Source: Dyella_D sp052115385
Lineage (GTDB): Bacteria > Pseudomonadota > Gammaproteobacteria > Xanthomonadales > Rhodanobacteraceae
NCBI RefSeq assembly: GCF_052115385.1
Contig: NZ_JBFRGP010000001.1
Coordinates: forward strand, 620,001 to 684,000
DNA: 64,000 nt
Direction of reading: 5' to 3'
The notes beneath the pieces were generated by a model. That model saw only the letters and a list, made by a program, of their open reading frames with translations, did not search any database and was not told the DNA's origin. The translations under genes were made by a program, and so were the position numbers. Of this stretch, positions 46,414 to 54,297 are shown piece by piece. Position 1 is the stretch's first letter; each line of letters starts with the position of its first letter.

Positions 46414-46678
46414 GTGGAGTGCTCGACTCGTCGTCATGCACGCCGCGGAAGGGCCCAGCGAGGAGCAACGACTGCTTAAAGCCCTCGGGTGGCAGCTCCT
46501 TGTCGATCTTCATGCTGTACACCTTGCCGCGAACCACCACCAGCGGGACTTCGAACTCCGGGTGTTCGCTATCGGTGCCGACGTAGAAGCCATCAGTGGT
46601 TAACATCGTTCTCACCTGTGGCTGCACCATATCGATCACCTCGGCTTGGCCGAGAAGTATGGGATTACGACCCTTCAT
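46406..46678 (-). CDS. Phage protein of unknown function
   Basis: 90 residues from MKGRNPILLGQAEVIDMVQP, chosen because AAGGAG lies 8 bases upstream; longer readings give low-complexity shadow sequence. Beta-rich middle (EFEVPLVVVRGKVYSMKIDKE). Not recognised. Confidence 0.6.
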   Translation of the reverse strand: MKGRNPILLGQAEVIDMVQPQVRTMLTTDGFYVGTDSEHPEFEVPLVVVRGKVYSMKIDKELPPEGFKQSLLLAGPFRGVHDDESSTPHG

Positions 46679-46973
46679 TGGTGGACTCCTTGGATTTGTA
46701 GGGCACGACGTTCTCGAGCTCGCGCGTGACACCGCCGGCGGCGCGGAACTCGCGCCATAGAAGTGCATGGCCAGGGCAGTAGTGGATGTTCGGGGCGGCT
46801 TCGAACGCGTGCCCGTGGCAGAGCGGCATATCGCAGGTCTTGTCGTCCCCCACCGGGTAGTCGCACAGATAGGTGCCGACATCGCCGCAGTTGGCGTCGC
46901 CGCAATGTGGGCCGAGGTCGCCGCAAAGAATGGCCTTTCCACCGTCCTTGCGATGGATCGAGTAGCAGGGCAT
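46665..46973 (-). CDS. Cys/His-rich phage protein
   Basis: 102 residues starting MPCYSIHRKDGGKAILCGDL. Contains HCGDANCGDVGTYLCDYPVG, KTCDMPLCHGHAFE and HYCPGHALLW: at least nine Cys/His positioned for two zinc sites. The ATG shares a base with the preceding stop (TGATG); a GTG 3 bases earlier is an alternative. Unknown function. Confidence 0.7.
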   Translation of the reverse strand: MPCYSIHRKDGGKAILCGDLGPHCGDANCGDVGTYLCDYPVGDDKTCDMPLCHGHAFEAAPNIHYCPGHALLWREFRAAGGVTRELENVVPYKSKESTNEGS

Positions 46974-47467
46974 CACTTCGCCCTCATGCCGCTAGAGTGT
47001 TTCGCCCAGCAGGCCGCGCACAAAGGCGAGGCGATTGTAAAAATTGGCGTGCCGCAGCCAGCGCATACGATGCAGGGGCCGCTGGGTGACGGCGTTGGGC
47101 TCTGATCCTGATGCACGACAAGGACAGAGCCGCTGGCGGTGTGCTGCGCGTAGACGGTGGTGTCGACCCCATTGGCACTATCCATTCCGACTCGGATCGG
47201 CGTGCGGCCGGACCTCATGTACTCCGGATCCAGGCGCACCCATGCAGTGCCGACGCGCATGATTTCCGTGTAGATCGGATCGTGCGGGTCAAGGCCTTTC
47301 GTCAGGTCTCCGACAATCACCGCGTAGCCGAGCACCAGCTCACGGTACGCATCGAGCATCGACTGGTGCTTCTGCACCTCGGCGCGCAACACGCGGAGGG
47401 CCTCGCCGGCGCGGTGCGGCAGTGGGCAGTCCTGGCTGGCCATGGCCATGGCTTCGTCGAGGGTCAT
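46973..47467 (-). CDS. Phage protein with C-terminal zinc ribbon
   Basis: 164 residues from MTLDEAMAMASQDCPLPHRA, whose ATG overlaps the preceding stop (ATGA). A helical first half (EALRVLRAEVQKHQSMLDAY) is followed by a C-terminal CIVCAGCGTPIFTIASPLC-AAC cluster, a CxxC/CxxC ribbon. No family recognised. Confidence 0.65.
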   Translation of the reverse strand: MTLDEAMAMASQDCPLPHRAGEALRVLRAEVQKHQSMLDAYRELVLGYAVIVGDLTKGLDPHDPIYTEIMRVGTAWVRLDPEYMRSGRTPIRVGMDSANGVDTTVYAQHTASGSVLVVHQDQSPTPSPSGPCIVCAGCGTPIFTIASPLCAACWAKHSSGMRAK

Positions 47468-48981
47468 GCCGCGGTGCCTTCGTGGACTTGCGCGGCCGCA
47501 GCGCGCATCAGTGCAAGGCCGAATGGCTGCAACTTGGCTACCGACACCCATTGCCCATCGGCGTGCTTCGCGAAGATCCAGCCCTCCCAGCGACCGGGCT
47601 CCATGCCGACTGACATGGTTACTAGTGCACACCCTGGAGCGACATCGGCAGGGGACGCTTCACCTGAGCGGTCATGTTCGATCGCGCTATCCGGGTCCAT
47701 GGTCCTCCAGTCCGGCCAGGCACGGCCCTCGTTCTTCGCCTGCTTGGCCACCAGCGCGTCGATGATTTGCTGTGGTGTGGCGCCGGAGCGCCAGGCGCCG
47801 TCAAGTGCGAGGATCGCAACATCGATCCATTCCGTCAGGTCGGCAGGCGCGGACTCGATTTCGTTAAGTTCCTTCCGGATGTGCGCGACGACACCCTTAG
47901 CGCGATAGCCGGGGCCGAAGGTACGCTCGGAGAAATAGCGCTGGCGCAGTAAGTGCGCCGCGAAGTCGAAAGCTGGGGCATCGGTCACGAAGTCGTGCAG
48001 TAGCTTCTTCTCGATGAGCTGATCGCGCTCCAGGCGAGCGAAGATCAATGTGCCGAGGTCGGTCAGGGCCTCATGTTGTCGGCCGAGACCTTTTGTAAGC
48101 AGCTCCGCGAGGCGCCGTTCGGCGGTTTGGGTGTTGATGTATCCAGGCCGCTGATCGGCCGGAGTCGGCAATGTCAACGGATGCCCCCAGGGCGCTTTAA
48201 ATCCGGCGGCATGTTTATGGCCGCCGCCACCGAATTGCTGAGCGATGGCAGCGACGTCGACGCCATCTGGCGCGCTCCGCAGGCTGTATTGACGGCCAGA
48301 TCGGGTATCCCAATAGATGGCGGCGAAAGGCTGGTCCTTGGCCAGCGCGGCGCCGGCTTCGCTTGCCATCATGGGCGGCAGGTTGATCGTTGGCACCAGA
48401 TGGCCGCCAATATCGGTTAGCCGCGCGCTCGGCAGCAGACTCTCGATGTCCTTGTCATGCTTGCGCTGCAAGGCGACACCTTCGTTGCGCAGGTCATCGA
48501 TCGGTCCCCACATCAGCCGGTCCCAGACCTCGAAGTCGTGCGGGTAGCTGAACACCGCTGCCAGGATTTCCTTCGTGTGCGGCAACTTCCATGTCCACAA
48601 ATCGCGATCCTGGATGTGCAGCAGCAGCTGTGGCGGCAGTTCGTGCCCGAAGAAGTGCTGCCAGGCCAGCATGCAGCCGCTGCGCTCCATGTCGAACGTG
48701 GCGATCACGTTCTGCGGCAAATCGCCCAGCTGCTCGGCCGCCGTCTTGTGGTGGTCGAGTACGACGATCTGCGTCGCCTTCTCGGCCATCGCCAGCAGCA
48801 CGTCGCGCGAATAGCTGAAGTCGACGATATAGACGATACGGCCGGTGACGTCGGGCGGCGTGCTGCCATAGGACGCGGCGACGAAATCTGCGCCAGGCTG
48901 GGCGCATCGAACTGCCCACGCTGCGGCGAAGCCATCGGTGCAGTTGCCGTGGTAGATGCAAAGCGGGGTCGAGTTAGACAT
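47464..48981 (-). CDS. Fusion of DHH phosphoesterase and dATP/dGTP pyrophosphohydrolase-type (DUF550/MazG-like) domain
   Basis: 505 residues from MSNSTPLCIYHGNCTDGFAA; upstream in-frame sequence is shadow. Residues 1-265 form a DHH/DHHA1 phosphoesterase: DGF at 16-18, VDFSYS (Asp54), the DHH triplet at 76-78, and the DHHA1 loop GGGGHKHAAGF at 251-261. Residues about 335-435 match the phage dATP/dGTP diphosphohydrolase family (PF04447/DUF550): HLLRQRYFSERTFGPGYRAK, then MazG-type metal residues Glu371, Glu374, Glu384 and Asp387 (KELNEIE, EWIDVAI), and AKNEGRAWPDWRT. A 65-residue tail is unassigned. It would act on short nucleotides and dNTPs; substrates are inferred only. ATGA overlap downstream, 8-base overlap upstream. 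Confidence 0.85.
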   Translation of the reverse strand: MSNSTPLCIYHGNCTDGFAAAWAVRCAQPGADFVAASYGSTPPDVTGRIVYIVDFSYSRDVLLAMAEKATQIVVLDHHKTAAEQLGDLPQNVIATFDMERSGCMLAWQHFFGHELPPQLLLHIQDRDLWTWKLPHTKEILAAVFSYPHDFEVWDRLMWGPIDDLRNEGVALQRKHDKDIESLLPSARLTDIGGHLVPTINLPPMMASEAGAALAKDQPFAAIYWDTRSGRQYSLRSAPDGVDVAAIAQQFGGGGHKHAAGFKAPWGHPLTLPTPADQRPGYINTQTAERRLAELLTKGLGRQHEALTDLGTLIFARLERDQLIEKKLLHDFVTDAPAFDFAAHLLRQRYFSERTFGPGYRAKGVVAHIRKELNEIESAPADLTEWIDVAILALDGAWRSGATPQQIIDALVAKQAKNEGRAWPDWRTMDPDSAIEHDRSGEASPADVAPGCALVTMSVGMEPGRWEGWIFAKHADGQWVSVAKLQPFGLALMRAAAAQVHEGTAA

Positions 48982-49384
48982 CGGCTTGTTCCTGGGAGGT
49001 GGCATAGCCCGGGTGTTCGCTCGCCATGTGGCGCGCCAGAGCGGAGAAGGTGCGGTTGCAGCAGGGGCAGACACCGCGGCCGACGCGGGCTTTGGTCTTC
49101 TGCAGGCGTGTGCTGATGCCCTTGCGGGCTCGGCGCTGGTAGTCGAGCTGGCGCTCCGTCTCGGCGCGGCGCGTGCGCTCCATATCGAGAGCGCCTGCCA
49201 GGCGTTGAGCGCGATCATTGTCGGACTCGCCCATAAACGCCCTGGGATGGCCGTTGGGGCAGTAGAAGGTGCGCTTGTCCGATACCCGACGGCGGTACAT
49301 CTCGTCGGTCATTGCGAACTGGGTGTGGCATTCACCGCAGGTGAGCACCGTGAACGTCAACTGGTGCAGAAAGGTCTGGGCCAT
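48974..49384 (-). CDS. Zinc-finger-like phage protein
   Basis: 136 residues. N-terminal CGECHTQF and FYCPNGHPRAF make one Cys/His site; a charged coiled-coil (about 55-100) follows; then a classic C2H2-like finger CPCCNRTFSALARHMASEH. This combination suggests nucleic-acid binding, but no family is recognised. It starts directly after the stop of the next upstream gene. Confidence 0.7.
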   Translation of the reverse strand: MAQTFLHQLTFTVLTCGECHTQFAMTDEMYRRRVSDKRTFYCPNGHPRAFMGESDNDRAQRLAGALDMERTRRAETERQLDYQRRARKGISTRLQKTKARVGRGVCPCCNRTFSALARHMASEHPGYATSQEQADV

Positions 49385-49996
49385 TTAGGTACCCGCCTTT
49401 CGACGCGCGATGTACTGCTGCCAGGGCACCTTCACTCCATCGACCAGGAAGCCCCACGACTGGCGCTTACGGCCGGTGATGAAGAGCGTCCAGGCCTCTT
49501 GGCCAGGCTCCAGCGTTAGGTAGTGCCACTGCGTGGCGAGCATGCGCCGGAACGAGCCGGCCGTGTAGCGGCGCAGGAAACCGGTCACGCCACTGGGGTC
49601 GAGCGGCGTCACTTCGTTGTACCCGCCGCGCAGAATCAGCGTGGCGAAGTTCCAGGGGTGATCATGAAACACGCGCTCGTCGCTGCTGACGATGCGGTGG
49701 ATCCGGATGCCGAAGCGCGGGTAAAGCTGCTGGCGGATATCGGCGAGCTGACCGTGCAGGCGATCGCGCGCTGCGGGGCTCAGGTACTCGTCCTCGGCAA
49801 TGCGCCGCGTCAGCTTCTCGACCTGCCGCTGCAGCTCCTGCCAGTTGCTGGGCATGCCGAAGCGGAACAGCCAGTAGCGCTCCATGTAGAGCCGGCCGTC
49901 GTCCTGGTAGAGGTGGAAGTAGGGGGTGCGCATCGCGCGGCGAATACACCAGTCGCCGAAGGCGCGGAACGCGCGGGCTTTCAAGCGCTCGATCAT
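49385..49996 (-). CDS. Cupin-like phage protein
   Basis: 203 residues from MIERLKARAFRAFGDWCIRR, whose ATG overlaps the upstream stop (ATGA). A coiled-coil middle (QELQRQVEKLTRRIAEDE) is followed by a beta-rich half with IHRIVSSDERVFHDHPWNF and LILRGGYNEVTP, resembling a small cupin with an HxH metal pair. Function unknown; assignment to the cupin fold is tentative. Confidence 0.65.
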   Translation of the reverse strand: MIERLKARAFRAFGDWCIRRAMRTPYFHLYQDDGRLYMERYWLFRFGMPSNWQELQRQVEKLTRRIAEDEYLSPAARDRLHGQLADIRQQLYPRFGIRIHRIVSSDERVFHDHPWNFATLILRGGYNEVTPLDPSGVTGFLRRYTAGSFRRMLATQWHYLTLEPGQEAWTLFITGRKRQSWGFLVDGVKVPWQQYIARRKAGT

Positions 49997-50232
49997 GTGG
50001 GCTTGTGATCGCGGCAGTGATGCCGCTCCTCGGGAAAGTGGTAGAGATGGCCGATTTCGCAGGAACCGATGGCGGCCTCGGGATTGATGTCGCAGCGGAT
50101 GTAGAGCTTGCAGTTGCCGCACACCCGGGGACGGCGCGCCGCTGCGGCGGCTTCAGCTTCCGCGGCGAGGCGCTGCACTTCGGCCCAGGAAGCCTGGATG
50201 CGCTCGTCGCGGCTGGCGCGCCGTCCCTCCAT
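49993..50232 (-). CDS. Small Cys-rich phage protein
   Basis: 79 residues: an Ala/Glu-rich helix (SWAEVQRLAAEAEAAAAARR) followed by RVCGNCKLYIRCDINPEAA, SCEIGHLYHF and HHCRDH. Six Cys/His suggest one zinc site. Not recognised. Confidence 0.6.
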   Translation of the reverse strand: MEGRRASRDERIQASWAEVQRLAAEAEAAAAARRPRVCGNCKLYIRCDINPEAAIGSCEIGHLYHFPEERHHCRDHKPT

Positions 50233-50234
50233 CG

Positions 50235-50768
50235 TCAGACCGCCGCGCGCTCGATCAGATCATCGATACCGCGAACGGCCTGCAGGACGCGGCTCGTCGC
50301 GTCGTCGAACTGGCGGACCAGGCCGACGTCGCTGGCCGGCGTGTCATTGGCCGTCTTCTCCGACTGCGGTGCCTGCGCGTGCAGCACCGGCGTCAGCTTC
50401 GCGGAAAGCGTCTCCAGGCGCGCGTGCAACGTGAACAGCGCGTTGTCGAGGCGGTCGGACGCGGAAGATATCGGGGTGGCCGCCGTGACCGCGGCATCGT
50501 GCGACAGGTCCTTGTCGAAGCCGGGCGCATTGATGGCTTCCATCAGGCCCGTGGCCGGGTCGTAGACGATGGCGTGATCGGTCGCATCCGGCGGCAGCTG
50601 CTCGCCGGTGGCGGCGATCTTGGCGAGGCCGCGATACAGCCAGTCCGGCCGCGTCAACAAGCTGTTGGAGTTGGCCGCGCTGGCCTGTCCGTCGCGGAAT
50701 CCGCTGGCGGCGGCGTCGGTCATGTCGCCAGCGGAGAAGCCGCCGGCGCTTTGCTGTTCGTGATTCAT
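50235..50768 (-). CDS. Phage protein of unknown function
   Basis: 177 residues starting MNHEQQSAGGFSAGDMTDAA. Contains HAIVYDPATGLMEAINAPGF (residues about 66-85) and a C-terminal helical region (SASDRLDNALFTLHARLETL ... VRQFDDATSRVLQAV). No cysteines, no membrane segment. Two bases separate it from the next gene. No family recognised. Confidence 0.55.
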   Translation of the reverse strand: MNHEQQSAGGFSAGDMTDAAASGFRDGQASAANSNSLLTRPDWLYRGLAKIAATGEQLPPDATDHAIVYDPATGLMEAINAPGFDKDLSHDAAVTAATPISSASDRLDNALFTLHARLETLSAKLTPVLHAQAPQSEKTANDTPASDVGLVRQFDDATSRVLQAVRGIDDLIERAAV

Positions 50769-50831
50769 GGTTGCCTCTCGAAGGGAGGGAAGGGTGTCGG
50801 CGCGGCTAGCGCACCGATGGCAGAGAAACGA

Positions 50832-51365
50832 TCACTGACTGGCCGGCGCCGCGCGCCGCACCGGCCGCGCACGGAACCGGTAGCTGGCGAGGTCGCTGCT
50901 CACGAGGCCGTAGTTCAAGCCGACGAAGAAGAACGAGCGGGCAGAACCCGTACGTCCTTCCTTCTTGCTCCACGGCGTTTCGGTGGCCGTCCAGAGGTAC
51001 TCGCCAGCGGTCTCGAAGACGGGCGGCAGGCAGGGCTTGCAGCGATCCAGGTCGAGAATCGTGAGTAGCTCGAGCCGCGTCGGCATGCGCCAGTCGGTGA
51101 AGCCGCCCAGGCGACAGTCGGCGCACGCCTTCACCGCGCTGTCCCATTCAAGCTTCTCCGTCTCTTCGGCCCACATCAGGCCGGTGAGCGGATCGGTGAT
51201 GACGCCCGTCTCGAAGTTGTGTTCGAAGCGGTTCGGATCCGGGTTGAGGAAGGCGTCGACCTGGTCGGCGACCGACAGCATGGTGAGCGGCTTCAGCGCG
51301 GCAACATCGAAAGGCGTCGTGATGGTGATGTGCGCCTTCTGGATCACGATCTGTGGTGTGTTCAC
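50832..51365 (-). CDS. DUF1566 (Lcl-like) phage protein
   Basis: 177 residues starting at a GTG with AAGGA upstream (MNTPQIVIQKAHITITTPFD). The C-terminal part (about 50-172) is a DUF1566/Lcl domain: VITDPLTGLMWAEETEKLEW, ADCRLGGFTDWRMPTRLELL, YLWTATETPW, and a final YRFRARPVR. Such domains are C-type-lectin-like and bind ligands. It is odd inside an early operon, where a host-surface role is unexpected. Confidence 0.8.
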   Translation of the reverse strand: MNTPQIVIQKAHITITTPFDVAALKPLTMLSVADQVDAFLNPDPNRFEHNFETGVITDPLTGLMWAEETEKLEWDSAVKACADCRLGGFTDWRMPTRLELLTILDLDRCKPCLPPVFETAGEYLWTATETPWSKKEGRTGSARSFFFVGLNYGLVSSDLASYRFRARPVRRAAPASQ

Positions 51366-51778
51366 CTAAAGTCCTTGGCCGGAAACGCCGGCGTTTTGGT
51401 GGAGAGAAAAAGCAGTGGCCGGTGCTGCAATCGACTTCACCCGGCTTTCCGTCTGGCTGGCGATGAGCGGTTCCTGTAGTCGGCGCTGCCAACAAGGGCT
51501 TGAGGGCTTACGGCCTAACAGCGCTCTGCCTCCACAATCCCCGCAGGGTCGGTCTCATCGGCATGCGCGTCAGCCCGCGCATTCACTGCCGTACAGAGCA
51601 GGGCACTCGGGTTGGGCCGCTACGCCCGTTCGCTTACCCAGTGCTAGTAGGAATCCCCCCGAGTGTTCACCGGCTCGGTTACCGGAAACTCCCGAGTGCC
51701 CTGCTCTGTGCCCCGTGCACCACGAGGCGAGGTTGGCCGGATATGCCGCCGGCCACGGCTCTTGCCTAAGAGCAGCCG
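51366..51778. other. 413-base gene-free stretch with a long inverted repeat
   Basis: No reading frame here resembles a protein or has a ribosome site. It contains a perfect 19-base inverted repeat (51593-51611 and 51691-51709) separated by 79 bases, smaller hairpins such as GGCCGG-AAAC-GCCGGC near the right-hand gene, and lies inside an otherwise gap-free operon. A structured RNA or regulatory region is possible. Confidence 0.5.
51593..51709. repeat. 19-bp inverted repeat in the prophage leftward operon
   Basis: ACAGAGCAGGGCACTCGGG and its exact reverse complement enclose 79 bases. In RNA this would fold into a long closing stem with a structured interior. Confidence 0.75.
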
Positions 51779-52600
51779 TTACTTGCCGACGTTGAACGTG
51801 CCGATGGAAAGGGCGACGCGGTCGCCGAGCTTTTCGGCGAGCACCGACTTGAACTCGCGCGCGATGGCCTCGACCGTGGACTCCTTTCGGAGCCAGCGCA
51901 GGACCAGGTTGGGTTTGTCGACGCCGTTACCGGTGAGGACGGACAGCTTCAGCGCGAAGCTGCGCGAGGAGAGTCCCTCGTACGGCTCCGTGGCCAGGCG
52001 GAAGCCGGTCGGCAACGCCTCAGCGCCGGAAGCTTCGATTTCTTCCATCGCGCTGCGGTTGGAATTGAAGTCGCCGGTGGTGTGCGTGGATTCGGCCTTG
52101 CTGCTGATCTTCATCTTGCGGATCGAGGCGATAGCCCGCTGCAGCGACGAGTTGTTGTCGTCGAAGTCGGCCACGAGGACATCGTTCCAGTCCTCCAGCC
52201 AGTTGATCAGCGCGACCTGGCTCTGCGGCTTGCCGTCGATCTGGTTCAGGGCCTGATACGCCGCAGTGGCCTTCATCCCCAGCGAGCCGGTCCAGTCACC
52301 GTGCCCGGGCGTGTTCGCCGTGCCGAGATTGAAGTACGCAACCGCCCGCATGCGATCGACGTCGACGAACGCCGGAACGACGCTGGCCTCCGCCACCGTG
52401 CAGACGTAGGCGCAGTAGTCGTCGAGCGACGACGTGTCGAAGCTGCCGCGGTAGCGAAAGCGGCCGTCCTGGAAGGGCTCCAGCGAGGTCAGCTTCTGGT
52501 TGTCGTTGAGGATGGCAGCGATAACGGTGCTGCCGACGGTGAGGAGGCGCTTGCCCGCGGCTTCGACAGCGGTGTCCTGGATGAGCTGGATGTTCTCCAT
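51779..52600 (-). CDS. DUF2303 (YfdQ-like) phage protein
   Basis: 273 residues beginning MENIQLIQDTAVEAAGKRLL. The blocks DRMRAVAYFNLGTANTPGHG, DWTGSLGMKATAAYQALNQI, INWLEDWNDVL, THTTGDFNSNRSAMEEIEAS and TGFRLATEPYEGLSSRSFAL match the DUF2303 family (E. coli prophage YfdQ). Function unknown; it travels with the gene upstream in many phages. Confidence 0.88.
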   Translation of the reverse strand: MENIQLIQDTAVEAAGKRLLTVGSTVIAAILNDNQKLTSLEPFQDGRFRYRGSFDTSSLDDYCAYVCTVAEASVVPAFVDVDRMRAVAYFNLGTANTPGHGDWTGSLGMKATAAYQALNQIDGKPQSQVALINWLEDWNDVLVADFDDNNSSLQRAIASIRKMKISSKAESTHTTGDFNSNRSAMEEIEASGAEALPTGFRLATEPYEGLSSRSFALKLSVLTGNGVDKPNLVLRWLRKESTVEAIAREFKSVLAEKLGDRVALSIGTFNVGK

Positions 52601-52603
52601 CGG

Positions 52604-52942
52604 TCAGCCCTCCGCCTGCTGCTGGGAACCCTTGAACATCGGCTCCTGCTTGTCGGGGAAAACGGAGAGCTTGCCGCCGGTGCCGACGTACACCGGCGTC
52701 TCGGTGCTGTTCTCCTCGGTGACCCGCCCGTTCGGCGTGGGCTTGGCCATCTTGATCGCGTGCTTGACGTGGACCTGGTTGCTGGAGCCGATCTGCTTAA
52801 TGTCGAACGTCAGCACGACCTTGCCCGGCTTGCCGGTGGTCACGGCGCCGAGCGCGCAGTCCGCGAGGCCGCGAGAGACCTTCTGCAGGAACACGCCAGC
52901 GTCGAGCTCACCGAACAGGTCGTACAGCTCTGCCTGCTTCAT
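52604..52942 (-). CDS. Phage protein paired with DUF2303
   Basis: 112 residues, MKQAELYDLFGELDAGVFLQ, with a beta-rich middle (KVVLTFDIKQIGSSNQVHVK) and a polar tail ending KGSQQQAEG. Three bases separate it from the DUF2303 gene. Its position and size recall the small gene beside yfdQ in E. coli prophages, but I do not recognise the family firmly. Confidence 0.65.
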   Translation of the reverse strand: MKQAELYDLFGELDAGVFLQKVSRGLADCALGAVTTGKPGKVVLTFDIKQIGSSNQVHVKHAIKMAKPTPNGRVTEENSTETPVYVGTGGKLSVFPDKQEPMFKGSQQQAEG

Positions 52943-52945
52943 GGG

Positions 52946-53254
52946 TTACTCCGTGGTGGTGGTGGGCTCACGGGAAGTGAGCGGAGGCGGAACGGTGGGG
53001 CGGAACACGCCAAGGTCCTTCGGCCGGGGGCTGAGGATTCGGGCGATACGGCGAAGCAGGGGCTGGCGCTCGTTGAGCGCGCGCGCGGAGCCGAGCGCTG
53101 CGCGCGCGGCGTGGCCGTGGTCCTGCGTGATGGGCGAGGGCGCGTAGCGCACGTCGTCGCCCTTCTTGTGGATGCCGCGCCGGCGGTAGTTGTCCCGCTT
53201 GCCGTAGAACTCGAGCGCATGCGTCAGCAGCGCGATCTGCTTGCGACCGAACAT
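52946..53254 (-). CDS. Small basic phage protein
   Basis: 102 residues from MFGRKQIALLTHALEFYGKR, the ATG sharing one base with the upstream stop (TGATG). Basic, with RRRGIHKKGDD and a Pro/Thr-rich tail. Sequence upstream in the frame is shadow. Not recognised. Confidence 0.55.
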   Translation of the reverse strand: MFGRKQIALLTHALEFYGKRDNYRRRGIHKKGDDVRYAPSPITQDHGHAARAALGSARALNERQPLLRRIARILSPRPKDLGVFRPTVPPPLTSREPTTTTE

Positions 53255-53484
53255 CAGGCGTCCCCTTCCTTCGGCAGCTCGTTCGGACGACCGGGCAGGG
53301 CTACCAGCACGAAGCGGCCGTTCACCAGGCGCACGCGCGGCAGGCCGGCGCCGAGGTTCTCGCGCTGGCGCATCTCCTCGGCATGTCGCTGCGAGTAGCG
53401 GGCCATGCGCTCGGCGGGCGAGGGCGGCGTGTAGCCGTCCATGTCCTTGCGGCGCGCGCGGAAGATCTGGAGCGATGCGATCAC
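53254..53484 (-). CDS. Small phage protein
   Basis: 76 residues starting at a GTG that overlaps the previous stop as GTGA (MIASLQIFRARRKDMDGYTP); an internal ATG (MDGYTPPSPAERMARYSQRH) is possible. Charged and helical, then VRLVNGRFVLVALPGRP. Not recognised. Confidence 0.5.
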   Translation of the reverse strand: MIASLQIFRARRKDMDGYTPPSPAERMARYSQRHAEEMRQRENLGAGLPRVRLVNGRFVLVALPGRPNELPKEGDA

Positions 53485-53762
53485 GGCAGGGTCTCCGGAT
53501 AGGTGCCAGCACCGGCGGTCGCCACGGGTCGGAGGGAGGGAGGGGCTACGACCGCCGGGCTGGCGTTGAAAAAAGAGGACCCGCCGGTGGTAGGAGGCCG
53601 GGACAGGGGGGCGACCGGCGGGGGCGCCGGCGGGTCCAAACTGATGGGCTGATCGAACGCGGCGAAGAGCGCGCGCGTGGCACGCGCAAGCCTGTCTGCT
53701 TCTTCGAGCTGAATTTCGATCTGCTCCGAAAGCGGGAGCTCTTCGATGCAGAGGCAGCTCAT
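53481..53762 (-). CDS. Small phage protein with Pro-rich tail
   Basis: 93 residues from MSCLCIEELPLSEQIEIQLE, ATG overlapping the previous stop (ATGA). A helical N-terminal half and a low-complexity Pro/Ser/Ala half. Not recognised. Confidence 0.5.
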   Translation of the reverse strand: MSCLCIEELPLSEQIEIQLEEADRLARATRALFAAFDQPISLDPPAPPPVAPLSRPPTTGGSSFFNASPAVVAPPSLRPVATAGAGTYPETLP

Positions 53763-53980
53763 GTGCTGGCGCCTCCGGTGAGATGGCGCGCCCAGCTGAA
53801 GGCATTCTCGCTGTGGTACGCAGCGAGCTTGCGCAGGCCATTCGCCATGGCTTCGCCGAGCAGGGGTTCTGCGTCGGCGACGGCGGCGCACTGCAGCGCG
53901 CGCTCGCATTCCTTGGCGTGATGAATGATTCCTCGCTTCGCGGACTTCACGCGGAGGGCGTTGGCGGCGCGGACGTTCAT
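53759..53980 (-). CDS. Small phage protein
   Basis: 73 residues: MNVRAANALRVKSAKRGIIH followed by a helical Ala-rich stretch (ALQCAAVADAEPLLGEAMAN). ATGA overlaps on both sides. Not recognised. Confidence 0.55.
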   Translation of the reverse strand: MNVRAANALRVKSAKRGIIHHAKECERALQCAAVADAEPLLGEAMANGLRKLAAYHSENAFSWARHLTGGAST

Positions 53981-54297
53981 CGCGGCACCTCCCGTCCGGC
54001 CGGAAGCTCCGGCTGCGGGATGTCGAGGTGCAGGAAGTCGGCGACGCGGAGGAGACTGTGCCAGTCGAGGTTCACCACACCCTGGTTGAACCAGATGCCG
54101 TCGGCGTCCTTCGAAACGCGTACGCGGCCCTTGTCCCCGATGAAGAGGGCGACGCGCTCACCGTTGGGATAGCCACCGTGGTACAGCGCAGCCGTCGTGG
54201 TGACCGACGTGTCGTAATGGTCGATGTCGATGACCAGGGTCAGGCCAGATGGCAGGGTGAGCTGCAGGGAGCTCTTCGAGTCCGGCGCGCGGCTCAT
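53977..54297 (-). CDS. Small phage protein
   Basis: 106 residues from MSRAPDSKSSLQLTLPSGLT (ATGA overlap with the previous stop). Beta-rich: LVIDIDHYDTSVTTTAALYH, then NGERVALFIGDKGRVRVSKD. Not recognised. Confidence 0.55.
   Translation of the reverse strand: MSRAPDSKSSLQLTLPSGLTLVIDIDHYDTSVTTTAALYHGGYPNGERVALFIGDKGRVRVSKDADGIWFNQGVVNLDWHSLLRVADFLHLDIPQPELPAGREVPR

Noticed and set aside
47464..48981. Evidence for a 2-aminoadenine (Z) DNA phage
   Set aside because: A DUF550/MazZ-like domain alone is not enough; no PurZ, DatZ or DpoZ is in the window.
50832..51365. Diversity-generating retroelement target
   Set aside because: No reverse transcriptase and no template/variable repeat pair seen.
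51415..51795. A 126-codon plus-strand frame in the prophage gap
   Set aside because: No ribosome site, Ser/Arg/Pro-rich content and it spans the inverted repeat; treated as non-coding.
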